Assembly (NCBI GenBank): GCA_018057825.1 | Contig: JAGPCY010000006.1 | Span: 226,221 to 290,220, forward strand | Direction of reading: 5' to 3' | From: Kofleriaceae bacterium | GTDB taxonomy: Bacteria; Myxococcota_A; Polyangia; Haliangiales; Haliangiaceae | Length of the DNA stretch: 64,000 nucleotides | Part shown: in pieces, positions 24,901 to 32,667 of the stretch | Position numbering within the stretch: the first letter of the stretch is position 1 | How the letters are laid out: each line of letters starts with the position of its first letter | Translations under genes and position numbers: made by a program | Notes under the pieces: generated by a model | The model's database searches: none | What the model saw: the letters and a program-made list of their open reading frames with translations, nothing else | Told to the model about the DNA's origin: nothing

Positions 24901-25664
24901 GCACGTTCGCGGACCTGTACTGCGCGCCGACCACGGTCGGGACGTTCACCGCGAGGGTGACGATCGTCGGCAGCGGCGGCGCGTCGCGCACCGTGCCGCT
25001 GTCGTGCCGCGGTGTCGCGCCGGTGGTGTCGACCGCGACGACCCTCGGCTTCAGCGATCTGCTGGTCGGCCAGGCCGAGACACGGCAGCTCGGCGTCACC
25101 AACACCGGCACCGCGCCGCTGATCCTCCACGGGGTCACGGTCAGCGGCGCCGCGTTCACCGGTGGCCTGGGCTCCCCGATCACCGTACCGCCGGGCGCGA
25201 GTACCGCGCTCGCGGTGACCTGCACGCCGCCCGCGGCCGGCGAGCACCTCGGGACCTTGACCCTCCAGCACAACGCCCCCGGCGGCGTCACCACGGTGGC
25301 GCTCACCTGTCGCGGGTTCGCCGGGCGGCTGACCTGGCACAGCGATCCGATCTACTTGACGCCGGGCCAGTGGACGCCGGTCACCGTCGAGAATACCGGC
25401 GTCGGACCACTCGCGATCTGGAGCGTCGCCTTCAGCGAGAACGGCTTCGAGACCGCGCCGATGATCCTGCCGTGGGTGTTGGCGCCGGGCGAGACCTTGA
25501 CGTGGAACGCGACCTGTACCGGCAAGGAGATCTGGTCCAAGCACTACGCGGTCCACGACGGCCTCAGCACTGGCTCGGCGCTCGCCGAGTGCGGTACCTG
25601 GTGGCCGTGGGACCCACCGCCGGTCGAGATGTCCTCGGTCGAGCCAGCCCCCTTGGAGCAGTAG
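21996..25664 (+). CDS. Subtilase-family (S8) lipoprotein with HYDIN-like repeats
   Basis: 1222 aa. Lipoprotein signal MRRTSAILAALAALALAAC. An inhibitor-like pro-region is followed by the S8 peptidase: Asp in AAIDTGQTAHPD (D171), His in HHGTMVAGLMA (H203), Asn in VVSAGNFGPG and Ser in AGTSYAAPHVAGVAGL (S425); all catalytic residues are present. From about residue 490 there are about seven Ig-like ASPM/SPD-2/HYDIN ('choice-of-anchor D') units of about 100 aa, each with LAFGDVxVGSS...TVTNxGDAPATVTG and ending VALSCRG. Three of them are nearly identical at DNA level. It is probably a surface or secreted protease whose repeats act as a stalk or adhesion module. Confidence 0.95.
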   Translation: MRRTSAILAALAALALAACGVEAPAPATPDAAGLTSVDPPGAAAPELVPGELLVELTAAPPLGQPLVLGGVEVTPVYRFVGGAYLVRLTALDRARVALDPHSAVATTEAARAAVAVDPSVRRVSVGAAVALSAEVSDPVAPFQSWHYGQVHVPLAWDVTMGSPSVRLAAIDTGQTAHPDLTWSPGWDAVDDDADPTNPFTYHHGTMVAGLMAARANNGRGGAGVCNGCSIRALRAGIWTTLGPRVSLPAAAVALERAAGTIDGVAGPRTVDVVNLSFNTMTFRCTDTDLDVEAFRDAVALARTRGVVVVVSAGNFGPGVTGAIFPADCPDVIAVAASAEQNQIPGYTSRGPGVDLVAPGGGFADGVSSMFGADVTTETTAPCPRIPGDSDPYVGEQGIVSSWSVARSGPTLVAGDHCYRRSAGTSYAAPHVAGVAGLMLSVRPSLTPVQVEALLKLTAGAPDPWWGLQCPNDAECGAGQLHAQSAVLAASTSGPIAAASPGHLQFGTVTAPTTLDLSIQNVGFATLARTTAAMELRGDAAFSFGYASGACTSGTSCGRTFSVPVGGAATVSIRCAPGGGGGLRSAMLIVPTTSVGELRVPLWCTPTGAPNVTAAPTSLAFGDVRVGSSRDLTVTLTNTGSAPATVTGATVTGTGFSRVTAAPTTIAAGGAAIVTVRCAPTARGVLTGTLAVASDGGNPTVALSCRGVAPIVTAAPTSLAFGDVRVGSSRDLNVTVTNSGDAPATVTGATVTGTGFSRVTAAPTTIAAGGAAIVTVRCAPTARGALTGTLAVASDGGNPTVALSCRGVAPIVTAAPISLAFGDVLVGSSRDLNVTVTNSGDAPATVTGATVTGTGFSRVTVAPTTIAAGGAAIVTVRCTPTARGALTGTLAVASDGGNPTVALSCRGVAPILAASPSAVDFGDVPVGDSGYRSLVVTNVGDAATVVSGATDPGRPFTVDVWSEILAPGQSTFADLYCAPTTVGTFTARVTIVGSGGASRTVPLSCRGVAPVVSTATTLGFSDLLVGQAETRQLGVTNTGTAPLILHGVTVSGAAFTGGLGSPITVPPGASTALAVTCTPPAAGEHLGTLTLQHNAPGGVTTVALTCRGFAGRLTWHSDPIYLTPGQWTPVTVENTGVGPLAIWSVAFSENGFETAPMILPWVLAPGETLTWNATCTGKEIWSKHYAVHDGLSTGSALAECGTWWPWDPPPVEMSSVEPAPLEQ
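23820..24719 (+). repeat. Three 300-bp tandem coding repeats
   Basis: Units at 23820-24119, 24120-24419 and 24420-24719 are in register at exactly 300 bp. I count 7 differences between units 2 and 3. They encode three HYDIN-like domains of the subtilase and must be recent duplications; flanking units in the same protein are far more diverged. Confidence 0.95.
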
Positions 25665-25732
25665 TCGGTCGGCCGGGGGCGGCCGGTCGCGCCGCGTGCC
25701 AGCAGCGAGCGCTTCGTCGTACGCTGCGCGCG

Positions 25733-27043
25733 ATGCGCGCGTTCGTCGTGACCTGCCCGCGTTGCGGTGCCAACCTGCCGATCAGTGAGCCGCGGCCGAC
25801 CGTGGTGTGCGCGTACTGCGGCGCCGAGGCGCGGGTGCAGCAGCGGTCGCGGGTGTGGCAGGTGCCGCAGGCGCCGCCGCCGGGCCCGCTGCCGGTGGCG
25901 CGGCAGCGGATCTCGAAGCTCGTCTACCTGTGGCCGGTGGCCATCGCGCTGGGCGTCGGCGCTAGCCTGCTGGCGACCCGGCGGTTCCAGGGCATGGCCG
26001 AGGAGCAGTCGCGGCGAGCGGCCGGGGTGGCCAAGGACGGCATGTCGTGGGGCGGCGGCGCGCCAGTCTTGGCCGACGTCGACGGCGATGGCGTCGGCGA
26101 TCCCATCGGCCTGACCCGGTACATCTTCGATCAAGATCAGCTCGAGCTGGCGGCGTTTTCAGGGGTCGACGGTCGTCGCTTGTGGCGCGGGCCGCGGCTG
26201 GGCACGTTCTCGCAGTGGGTGCAGGCGCGGGTCGCGGCGCGCGGCGATCTGGTCGCGCTGTTCGGCGACGACGGCACCGTGACGGCCTTCGATCGCGCCA
26301 ATGGCCAGCAGCGCTGGCGGCTCGGGTTGGGTGAGAAGCTCGACGAGGTGTGCGCTGGGCTGGGCGCCGATGAGTTGGTGGTCGCCACCGTCGACGAGCG
26401 CTGGCACCGCCTGGCTGACGGCGCGGCCACGGCGACCGCCGCGCTCCGCGTGCTGCACCGCAGCGGCGCCAAGCCCGACGATGCGGTCGCGCGGTTTCGC
26501 GCTGCCGCCGCCGAGGCGCCCGGCGACCTGTGCCTGCCGATCGACAACCACACCTGGTCGCGGCCGGCGGGCCTGCTGCGCATCGACTCGTGGTCGAGGC
26601 TGCCCGCGATCGCCGGCATGGAGGTCGCGCAGCTCGTGCGACGGCCGGGCGGCCCGATCGTCGCGACCGGCTACAAGACCCCCGGCACCCGGGTGCCGAT
26701 GGTGGCCGCTCTCGACGGCCCGCGTGCGCGCTGGTCAGTCGAGGTGCCGTCGGTCGATCGCCTCGCGGCCTCGGTCGAAGACAAGGCAATCGGCCTGTCG
26801 AACGACGCCGTGTTCGTCGCCTACCAGCGCGCCTCGGACGCGCCGGTGCGCGTGGTCGCGTTCGCGCTGGCCGACGGCGCGCGGCGGTGGGAGGTCGACC
26901 TGCCGAGGGGGCGCATGCTCGAGCGCGTCGAGGCGTTAGTGCCGACCGGCGACGTCGTGCTGATCGCCACCAGCATGCACCTCGTAGCGCTCGCGCAGGT
27001 CGATGGCCGCGAGCGCTATCGCATCGGCGGCCGCAGTCCATGA
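25733..27043 (+). CDS. Membrane protein with zinc ribbon and beta-propeller-like domain
   Basis: 436 aa. Residues 7-31 form a zinc ribbon (CPRCG ... CAYCG). A basic linker leads to one membrane helix at about 66-82 (LVYLWPVAIALGVGASLLA). The rest has an FG-GAP/calcium-like segment ADVDGDGVGDPIG and several PQQ/WD-like blades (DGRRLWRG, NGQQRWRLGLG, ARWSVEVPS, GARRWEVDLPRG), suggesting a seven- or eight-blade propeller. The ribbon would be cytoplasmic and the propeller outside, if the topology is as usual. Function unknown. Confidence 0.85.
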   Translation: MRAFVVTCPRCGANLPISEPRPTVVCAYCGAEARVQQRSRVWQVPQAPPPGPLPVARQRISKLVYLWPVAIALGVGASLLATRRFQGMAEEQSRRAAGVAKDGMSWGGGAPVLADVDGDGVGDPIGLTRYIFDQDQLELAAFSGVDGRRLWRGPRLGTFSQWVQARVAARGDLVALFGDDGTVTAFDRANGQQRWRLGLGEKLDEVCAGLGADELVVATVDERWHRLADGAATATAALRVLHRSGAKPDDAVARFRAAAAEAPGDLCLPIDNHTWSRPAGLLRIDSWSRLPAIAGMEVAQLVRRPGGPIVATGYKTPGTRVPMVAALDGPRARWSVEVPSVDRLAASVEDKAIGLSNDAVFVAYQRASDAPVRVVAFALADGARRWEVDLPRGRMLERVEALVPTGDVVLIATSMHLVALAQVDGRERYRIGGRSP

Positions 27044-27081
27044 GGAGTCACCGCCGCTGCGGCGCCGCCGGGCGCGCTCGG

Positions 27082-27390
27082 TTACTGCGGGGCGGGTTGG
27101 GTGGTGATGGCAGCGTCGGGCGCGACCGGACCGATCTCGGGGCACTCGCCGCGGTACAGGGCCCACTGATCGCACTCCTTGCCATCCTTCAGGCACCAGC
27201 CGGCCTCGCCACCTTCGCTCGGGCGGTTCTCGGTGGTGCCCCCGAGCTGCTCGCAGTAGACGGCCGCCGGGTTGGCGACCATGGTGGTCGGCTCGCCGCC
27301 GGTGGTCGGGGTGGTCGAGGTCGCGGAGGGCTTGGAGGAGCCGCCGCAGGCGGCGAGCGACAGGAGCGCGAAGGCGAGGAGCTTCATCAT
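27082..27390 (-). CDS. DUF333 small lipoprotein
   Basis: About 102 aa. Two adjacent ATGs; either gives the lipoprotein signal MKLLAFALLSLAAC. After a Ser/Thr linker, the DUF333 domain reads NPAAVYCEQLGG ... GGEAGWCLKDGKECDQWALYRGEC, with the four conserved cysteines and the C-x-W-x-x-x-RGEC ending. The family occurs in many Gram-negative lipoproteins and has no assigned function. The last codons and the stop fall in a 37-bp sequence that recurs at 21764-21800. Confidence 0.85.
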   Translation of the reverse strand: MMKLLAFALLSLAACGGSSKPSATSTTPTTGGEPTTMVANPAAVYCEQLGGTTENRPSEGGEAGWCLKDGKECDQWALYRGECPEIGPVAPDAAITTQPAPQ

Positions 27391-27436
27391 GGCGGCGAGG
27401 ATACGTCGGACCGTTCGCTTCGCCATTCGCCGTGCG

Positions 27437-27901
27437 TCACGCGCGGTCGATCTGGACCTGGAAGCAATTCCACTGCGAGCGGACGTGGACGTAGGCGACC
27501 TCGGGGTCGGCGAGGATGGCGCGGGCGCGCGCGGCGATGGTCGGTCCGTCGATGACCGCGCCGGTCGGGTAGACGATGCGATCGTCCTGGTCGTAGCCGC
27601 GGATCAAGGCCGGCGTCAGGTACGCGAACCACGGCGGGAGGTGGTCGCCGCGGTAGCGCGCGCACGGCTCGGCGTGCAGGAACACCGGGCCGACCTCGGC
27701 GTAGGGCTGGACCGTCGAGAACGGTCGGTAGCCGACGATCAACATCGGCGCGCCCGGGGCGATCAGGTCGAGGCAATGACGACACGGGTTGCGCCCGCCT
27801 CGGGCCACGGTGGGGACCGCGGGTTGTTGGTTGGCGTCGAGCCCGCCGCGGCGGAGCTGGTCGACGGTCTCGGTGGCGAGGCCTTGGATGAGGAGCGACA
27901 T
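27437..27901 (-). CDS. DUF1203 family protein
   Basis: A 154-aa cytoplasmic protein. It carries the DUF1203 pattern: RNPCRHCLDLIAPGAPMLIV, then FSTVQPYAEVGPVFLHAEPC and a late YVHVRSQWNCFQVQI. These conserved His and Cys residues suggest a metal site, but the function of the family is unknown. It ends 47 bp from the DUF333 start. Hexamer array 2 lies in front of its start. Confidence 0.88.
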   Translation of the reverse strand: MSLLIQGLATETVDQLRRGGLDANQQPAVPTVARGGRNPCRHCLDLIAPGAPMLIVGYRPFSTVQPYAEVGPVFLHAEPCARYRGDHLPPWFAYLTPALIRGYDQDDRIVYPTGAVIDGPTIAARARAILADPEVAYVHVRSQWNCFQVQIDRA

Positions 27902-27977
27902 GCCGCGACGTCATCACGGTCGTCGGCGCGGCGCTGGCCGGTTCCGGACTCGGCAGTGAGCGCGGTGATCAGAAGCT

Positions 27978-28074
27978 GAGGCCGAGAGCGAGGCGGAGGC
28001 GGAGGCGGAGACCGAGGCCGAGACCGAGACCGAGACCGAGGCCGAGAGCGAGGCCGAGAGCGAGGCGGAGGTGG
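27978..28074 (-). repeat. Hexamer array 2
   Basis: Shortest array, about 16 units: GAGGCC, GAGAGC, GAGGCG, GAGACC on the plus strand (GGTCTC type on minus). Located between two minus-strand genes and ending 15 bp from the stop of the CAP protein gene. The GAG of each unit is invariant. Confidence 0.92.
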
Positions 28075-28088
28075 GGTGGAGGGGCCCG

Positions 28089-28697
28089 CTACCGGCATCC
28101 GCGGGGGGCGACGTTGGCCGGGAAGGCGCCCTCGACGTTGCCGGCCGGCTCGTAGTTGCACACCCAGAGGTCCAGCCCGCGGCAGGTGACCGTGGCGCAG
28201 CCGATCGCCTGCGTGTCCTTCCAGACGACCTGCGTGAAGTGGCCGGTCTTCATCGAGAAGCCGGGTCGTTTCCAGTCGTACAGCGCCGCTTCGTCGGCCC
28301 ACATCGCGACCACCGCGTCGGCGTCGAGGGCGCCGGTGGTGCCGGCCGCGAGGTTCTCGCCGTACGCGGTCGACGAGTGGGCGAAGGCGCAGCCGTCGGC
28401 GGCGAGCTGCCGGGCCCAGGCGGTGGCCTCGGCCTCGAGGGCCGGCGACCACACCAGGTCCGGCGCGCAGTGCTCGGCGCGCACGCGGTTGTGGGCCACG
28501 ACGATCGGCCGCTCGGGGGCGGCCGGCGCCGGCTCGCCGGCCGGCTCCTCCCACGGCTGCGCGGCCGCCTCGGTCCCCGACGGTGAGGCCGCGGCCTCCG
28601 ACGGCTCGACCGCGGCCCCGGCGGGCGACTGCGACGGCGCGGGACAAGCCGACGCCGCCATCGACAAGAGCGCGACCACGAGGTTGCGACGACGCAT
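28089..28697 (-). CDS. CAP-domain (SCP/PR1-like) lipoprotein
   Basis: 202 aa. Lipoprotein signal MRRRNLVVALLSMAASAC (an ATG 12 bp upstream is also possible). Residues 18-66 are an Ala/Pro/Glu linker. The CAP domain from about residue 70: VVAHNRVRAEHCAPDLVWSP, AFAHSSTAYGENLAAG, GHFTQVVWKDTQAIGCATV and LWVCNYEPAGNVEGAFPANV. This is the CAP1-4 signature with the four cavity residues (H, E, E, H) visible. Bacterial CAP proteins are exported; some bind lipids or act as proteases. Sure of the family, not of the role. Confidence 0.92.
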   Translation of the reverse strand: MRRRNLVVALLSMAASACPAPSQSPAGAAVEPSEAAASPSGTEAAAQPWEEPAGEPAPAAPERPIVVAHNRVRAEHCAPDLVWSPALEAEATAWARQLAADGCAFAHSSTAYGENLAAGTTGALDADAVVAMWADEAALYDWKRPGFSMKTGHFTQVVWKDTQAIGCATVTCRGLDLWVCNYEPAGNVEGAFPANVAPRGCR

Positions 28698-28756
28698 CGT
28701 CCCCAGCATGCCACGGCGCGGTCGAGCACGCGTCTCGGCCGGCGCGGCCGCGCGCC

Positions 28757-29416
28757 TCACGGGACCGTGACGTCGACGGTGGTGGTGCCGTCGGCGCCGG
28801 CGATGTCGACGCAGTGCCGAGGGACGATCTGGTCGCCCGCGTAGACCGTGACCTGGTACGTGCCGGGGGTGATGCTCAGCATCACGTAGCCGCCCTTGGT
28901 GTCGGTGAGCTGGTTCTGCACGATCTCGCCGTCCCGGCTGAGCGCCACGTTCGCGCCCGGGAGCGGCGCGCCGGTCGCCGAGCTGACCACGCCGATCAAC
29001 GTGCCGCTGCCGTCGGTCGCGCCGGCGAAGGCCGAGCACGCCGGGCCCGGGGGCGGCGGCGGCAAGGCCAGGCGGGGGTCCGGCGCCTCGTCGGCGTGCA
29101 GCTCGGCGATGCACGCGTCCCCCATCGCGGCGGTCTTCGCCTTGAGCAGACACCCGAAGGTCGCGTCGGGCAGATCGTTCACCCAGGCCAGATACTCGGC
29201 GTCGCCGCAGCGCTCGGCGACGAAGGCGTCGAGGTCGCGGGTCTGGTCCGAGGTCGGCGCGCCGGCGCCGTTCTCCGCGGCGAGGGCGGCGACGGTGTGG
29301 CGGACCAGGCGTTCGCAGTCGGACGCCGTCCGCTGGCCGCGCGGGGTCACGCTGCCCTTGCCGCCGCACGCCGCCACCAGGAGGATCGAGGCCACCACCG
29401 CTCGCGAAGTCAGCAT
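28757..29416 (-). CDS. Lipoprotein with carboxypeptidase-regulatory-like domain
   Basis: 219 aa. Signal MLTSRAVVASILLVAAC. A helical Cys-containing part (residues 30-110, SDCERLVRHTV ... FGCLLKAKTAAMGDACIAEL) resembles many small myxobacterial lipoproteins. A Pro linker follows, then a C-terminal beta-sandwich TLIGVVSSATGAPLPGANVA ... TDTKGGYVMLSITPGTYQVT, the carboxypeptidase regulatory-like (CarboxypepD_reg) fold. Likely binding or structural. Divergent from the Rieske-flavodoxin gene, with hexamer array 3 in the gap. Confidence 0.85.
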   Translation of the reverse strand: MLTSRAVVASILLVAACGGKGSVTPRGQRTASDCERLVRHTVAALAAENGAGAPTSDQTRDLDAFVAERCGDAEYLAWVNDLPDATFGCLLKAKTAAMGDACIAELHADEAPDPRLALPPPPPGPACSAFAGATDGSGTLIGVVSSATGAPLPGANVALSRDGEIVQNQLTDTKGGYVMLSITPGTYQVTVYAGDQIVPRHCVDIAGADGTTTVDVTVP

Positions 29417-29482
29417 CGCCGTGACGGTACGGCGCCGGCCCGTGCCGTGCCACCCGGCGTGGCGGCGATCACCGTGGGCTTC

Positions 29483-29657
29483 GTCTCCGTCTCCACTCGG
29501 TCTCGGTCTCGGTCTCGGTCTCGGCCTCGGTCTCGGTCTCCGTCTCGGTCTCGGCCTCGGTCTCGCCTCGGTCTCGGCCTCGGCCTCGGTCTCCGCCTCG
29601 GTCTCGGCCTCCGTCTCGGTCTCGGCCTCCGTCTCGGTCTCGGCCTCGGTCTCCGCC
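29483..29657 (+). repeat. Hexamer array 3
   Basis: About 29 units of GGTCTC and GGCCTC with CGTCTC and CGCCTC variants, filling the divergent gap between the regulatory-domain lipoprotein and the Rieske-flavodoxin gene. It therefore occupies the space where both promoters would lie, leaving only about 33 bp to the plus-strand start. Confidence 0.95.
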
Positions 29658-29690
29658 CCAGACGGCCCCAGGAAAGGCGACAATCCCCGG

Positions 29691-30803
29691 ATGCCGACTC
29701 ACGATGACGCCGATGACTGGATCGACCTCGGCGCGCTCGAGGCGCTCCGCGCGACGCCGCTGCAGCAGCTAACGGTTGGCCGCACGAAGCTCGCGCTGTC
29801 GTACCGCGACGGCGAGTTCGCCGCGATCTCCGGCGTCTGCAACCACGCCGGGGGGCCGCTCGGCGACGGCACCCTCGAGGGCGACTACGTCGTGTGTCCC
29901 TGGCACGGCTGGAAGTTCCATCGCGTGACCGGCGCCGGCGAGCCCGGCTTCGAGGCCGACCAGGTGCCGCGGTACGAGCTGCGCGAAGACGGCGGTCGGC
30001 TGTGGGCGCGGCGCACGCCGATCGTCGCGCGCAAGAAGGCGCCACATCCGAAGCATCCCCTCGATCGGCCCGTCGACCGCGCCCCCGGTGGCCTGCGGGT
30101 CCTCGGCATCTCGACGACGAGCATGGATCTGGTGCGCCCGCGCTACTCCACGTCCGACGCGCTCTTGACGACGGCGCTCGACCACGCCGCCGCGGCCGGG
30201 CGCGAGACTCGCCTCATCCGCCTGCGCGACCTGTCGTTCCGCCACTGCGAGGGCTACTACTCGAAGAGCGCCCAGGCCTGCACCTGGCCGTGCTCGATCA
30301 CGCAGATGGATCCGACCGATCAGATGGATCAGGTCTACGAGGCGTTCGTGTTCTGGGCCGACGTCGTGGTGATCGCGTTGCCGATCCGCTGGGGCGTCGC
30401 CAGCTCGCTCTACTTCAAGATGGCCGAGCGCCTCAACTGCGTGCAGAACCAGATCACGATCCGCGATCGGGTCATGCTCAAGCGCAAGGTCGCCTCGTTC
30501 ATCATCACCGGCGGGCAGGACAACGTCCAAGGCGTCGCCGGCCAGGCGTTGACCTTCTTCTCCGAGCTCGGTTGCCAGTTCCCGCAGTTCCCGTACATCG
30601 CGCACTCGCGCGGCTGGTCGGCCGAGGACATGGAGAACAACGTCGCCTACGTGAAGGCCTCGACCGAGCTGCACGAGGCCGCCCGCGAGCTGGTCGAGCG
30701 GGCCTGCGATCGCGCGCGCCAGGTGGTCGGCGACGCCGCCGACCGCGACATGGTGCGGGCCGGGCGCAAGGCCGGCGCGCCGCGGGCGCCCGCCGACGAG
30801 TGA
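29691..30803 (+). CDS. Rieske [2Fe-2S]-flavodoxin fusion protein
   Basis: 370 aa; a GGAAAGG ribosome site precedes the ATG. N-terminal Rieske domain (residues 10-105): SGVCNHAGGPLGDGTLEG and VVCPWHGW give the C-x-H...C-x-x-H cluster ligands. C-terminal flavodoxin-like NADPH-dependent FMN reductase domain (from about 140): RVLGISTTSMDLVRP, YSKSAQACTWPCSITQMDP and VVIALPIRWGVASSLYFKMAER. The domain order suggests a soluble electron-transfer protein passing electrons between FMN and the cluster, or a quinone/aromatic reductase. Partner unknown; no oxygenase in the window. Family call firm, function inferred. Confidence 0.88.
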   Translation: MPTHDDADDWIDLGALEALRATPLQQLTVGRTKLALSYRDGEFAAISGVCNHAGGPLGDGTLEGDYVVCPWHGWKFHRVTGAGEPGFEADQVPRYELREDGGRLWARRTPIVARKKAPHPKHPLDRPVDRAPGGLRVLGISTTSMDLVRPRYSTSDALLTTALDHAAAAGRETRLIRLRDLSFRHCEGYYSKSAQACTWPCSITQMDPTDQMDQVYEAFVFWADVVVIALPIRWGVASSLYFKMAERLNCVQNQITIRDRVMLKRKVASFIITGGQDNVQGVAGQALTFFSELGCQFPQFPYIAHSRGWSAEDMENNVAYVKASTELHEAARELVERACDRARQVVGDAADRDMVRAGRKAGAPRAPADE

Positions 30804-30833
30804 GCGCGGCCCGCTGGCGCCACACGGCCGTGG

Positions 30834-31472
30834 CTAGCTAAACTCGGTCACCGGCACGAGCGGCAGGCCCTCGGCGCAGCCGGCGCAGGTGGCGGCGCCC
30901 GGGATGACCTCGCGCCAGCGCGCGATCGTCAGGTAGTGGCCGGGCAGGCCGCGCTGGTTGCACCACGCGGCGAAGGTCTCGGCGCCGACGACCGCGAACA
31001 GGAGCACGCCGAGCGGTTCGGCGCCGGCGCGCTCGACGGCGGCCAGCATCGGCTCGAGGCCGGCGCCGGTCGAGCCGACGTCGTTGACCAGGACGACGCG
31101 ATCGCGGGGGCCCAGGTGGCCGGCGGTCACCTCGCTGGTCGGCAGGCGGCGGGCGTCGGTGGCGACCACCGCGTGCTCGAGGCCGTGGCGGCGGGCGATA
31201 GCGGCGCCGACGAAGAACCCGGCCGACTCCGGCGATAACACCTTCGCGCCGTCCCACGACCAGCCGGCCAGGGCGCCGAGCGCGCGGGCGATCACGTCGA
31301 GGGCGTCGGGGTCGCGGCCGATCGCGCGGACCCGCAGCGCGGTGTCGATGTGCAGCTCGCGGCGCAGCGCGAAGTGGCCGCGGAGGATGCTGTGGCTGCG
31401 GGCGATGGCGGCGTAGATCTCGTCGGGGTTCCCGGCCGCCGGGTGGACGGCCAGGGCCTCGCGCGGGTTCAC
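30834..31472 (-). CDS. PRPP-dependent phosphoribosyltransferase (orotate PRTase-like)
   Basis: 212 aa, starting at a GTG that overlaps the stop of the regulator gene (GTGA). PRPP-binding motif RVVLVNDVGSTGAGLEPM, the type I PRTase loop, although the usual first Asp of the DD pair is Asn here. N-terminal SHSILRGHFALRRELHIDTA resembles the region where orotate PRTases bind the base. PRPP and a pyrimidine-like base are the probable substrates. The C-terminal CAGCAEGLPL contains a C-x-x-C that is not usual for PyrE. Coupling to a winged-helix regulator suggests nucleotide-responsive control. Confidence 0.75.
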   Translation of the reverse strand: MNPREALAVHPAAGNPDEIYAAIARSHSILRGHFALRRELHIDTALRVRAIGRDPDALDVIARALGALAGWSWDGAKVLSPESAGFFVGAAIARRHGLEHAVVATDARRLPTSEVTAGHLGPRDRVVLVNDVGSTGAGLEPMLAAVERAGAEPLGVLLFAVVGAETFAAWCNQRGLPGHYLTIARWREVIPGAATCAGCAEGLPLVPVTEFS

Positions 31473-32569
31473 GCCGCGGCCTCGAAGACCGCGCGGGTGT
31501 CGAGGGCGTCGAAGCCCGGCGGCGGCTCGCGGTCGACGCCGGGGGTGAGGACTAGGCGGCGCTCGGCGCGATCGATCACGAACCGGAAGGCGTCGTCGCG
31601 CTGATCGTGGACCGCGAGGATCGGCGACTCGTAGAGCACCTGGTAGCCGTGGGGCAGGAGCGCCGGCGCGCGGCCGAGGTCGTCGTCGCGGACCACCGAC
31701 ACTCCGGGCCAGCCGCGGCGCGCGACCAGGACGTCCCAGTGATCGTGAGTCGCGCGCACCACCAGCGGTCGCTCGGCCGCCAGCGCCGCGAGCTGCGGAA
31801 GCTCGCGATCTTCGCGCAGCGCCGCCGCCAGGCAGGCCTCGAGGAGCCGCTGGTGCTCGAGGCCGGTGGCGACGATCGCGTCGTCGGGCTCGAGGTGACC
31901 GAGGGCGGAGTCGTGGAGCGCGTCGACGAAGGCGGCCAGCGCGGTGGCGCCGAGCTCGGGGCCCAGCGTCCGCGCCATGCGCGCGGCCAGCTCGTGGCGG
32001 CTGCCGCGGTGGCGATCGGCCAGGCTGGCGACGCAGTCGACCACGCTGGCGACCACGCTGCGGATCGGCGCGACCGGCTCGGAGGTCGCCTGGCCGAGGG
32101 CGACCCGGGCCCGCAAGGTCAGGCGGCGCGGTCGACCGCGGCGGTCGGCCGCGGTCCCGGCCGGCTCGATGAAGCCGGCGCTCTCGAGGCCGTCGAGGGC
32201 CTTCGACACCGTCGACTCCGGCACGCCGAGGGCCTCGGCCAGCTTGCGCGGCCGCACGGTGCCGCCCTCGATCGCGGCCAGGAGCTCGCGCCAGTGGCGG
32301 CGCGCGTGGATCAGATCGCGATCGGCCGCGACCTGGTGGCCGTGCTCGCGTTCGCGCGTGAACCCGGCCAACACCATCTCGAGGGCCTCGGCGAAGCCGC
32401 GGCCGTAGTCGTCGCTGGCGTCGCGCTGGACCTGATCGACGACCCGGCGGAGTTCGGACACGACCGGCGGGGGCGCGGTCGCGAGCAGCCCGCCGATGTC
32501 CCGGCCGCCGGCGGCGACCCGTCCCCGATCGACCGACGACAGGAGCTTGCGCGTGGTGTCGAGCGTCAT
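31469..32569 (-). CDS. Winged-helix transcriptional regulator
   Basis: 366 aa. A MarR/IclR-like winged helix is at about residues 90-155: EGGTVRPRKLAEALGVPEST, VSKALDGLESAGFIEPAGTA, RRGRPRRLTLRARVALGQAT. The N-terminal 90 residues are helical. The C-terminal 200 residues are unknown and end RRLVLTPGVDREPPPGFD; they may bind a ligand. It overlaps the phosphoribosyltransferase, so it probably controls that gene and itself. Two TGCAAGTAAA copies 11 bp apart lie about 42-62 bp upstream of the start and fit an operator. Confidence 0.75.
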   Translation of the reverse strand: MTLDTTRKLLSSVDRGRVAAGGRDIGGLLATAPPPVVSELRRVVDQVQRDASDDYGRGFAEALEMVLAGFTREREHGHQVAADRDLIHARRHWRELLAAIEGGTVRPRKLAEALGVPESTVSKALDGLESAGFIEPAGTAADRRGRPRRLTLRARVALGQATSEPVAPIRSVVASVVDCVASLADRHRGSRHELAARMARTLGPELGATALAAFVDALHDSALGHLEPDDAIVATGLEHQRLLEACLAAALREDRELPQLAALAAERPLVVRATHDHWDVLVARRGWPGVSVVRDDDLGRAPALLPHGYQVLYESPILAVHDQRDDAFRFVIDRAERRLVLTPGVDREPPPGFDALDTRAVFEAAA

Positions 32570-32610
32570 GTCCTAACCTCGGCTACGTCTGAGGTTCAGG
32601 ATGGGGGCGG

Positions 32611-32631
32611 TGCAAGTAAAGTGCAAGTAAA
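32611..32631. promoter_or_regulatory. Tandem 11-bp direct repeat, possible operator
   Basis: TGCAAGTAAA occurs twice, starting 11 bp apart (one helical turn), in an AT-rich island inside very GC-rich DNA. It lies 42-62 bp before the regulator start, so proteins bound to both copies would sit on one face of the helix near the promoter. Confidence 0.5.
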
Positions 32632-32667
32632 AAACTTCACACCTCCGGGGCGACCGGCGAGACGCGG

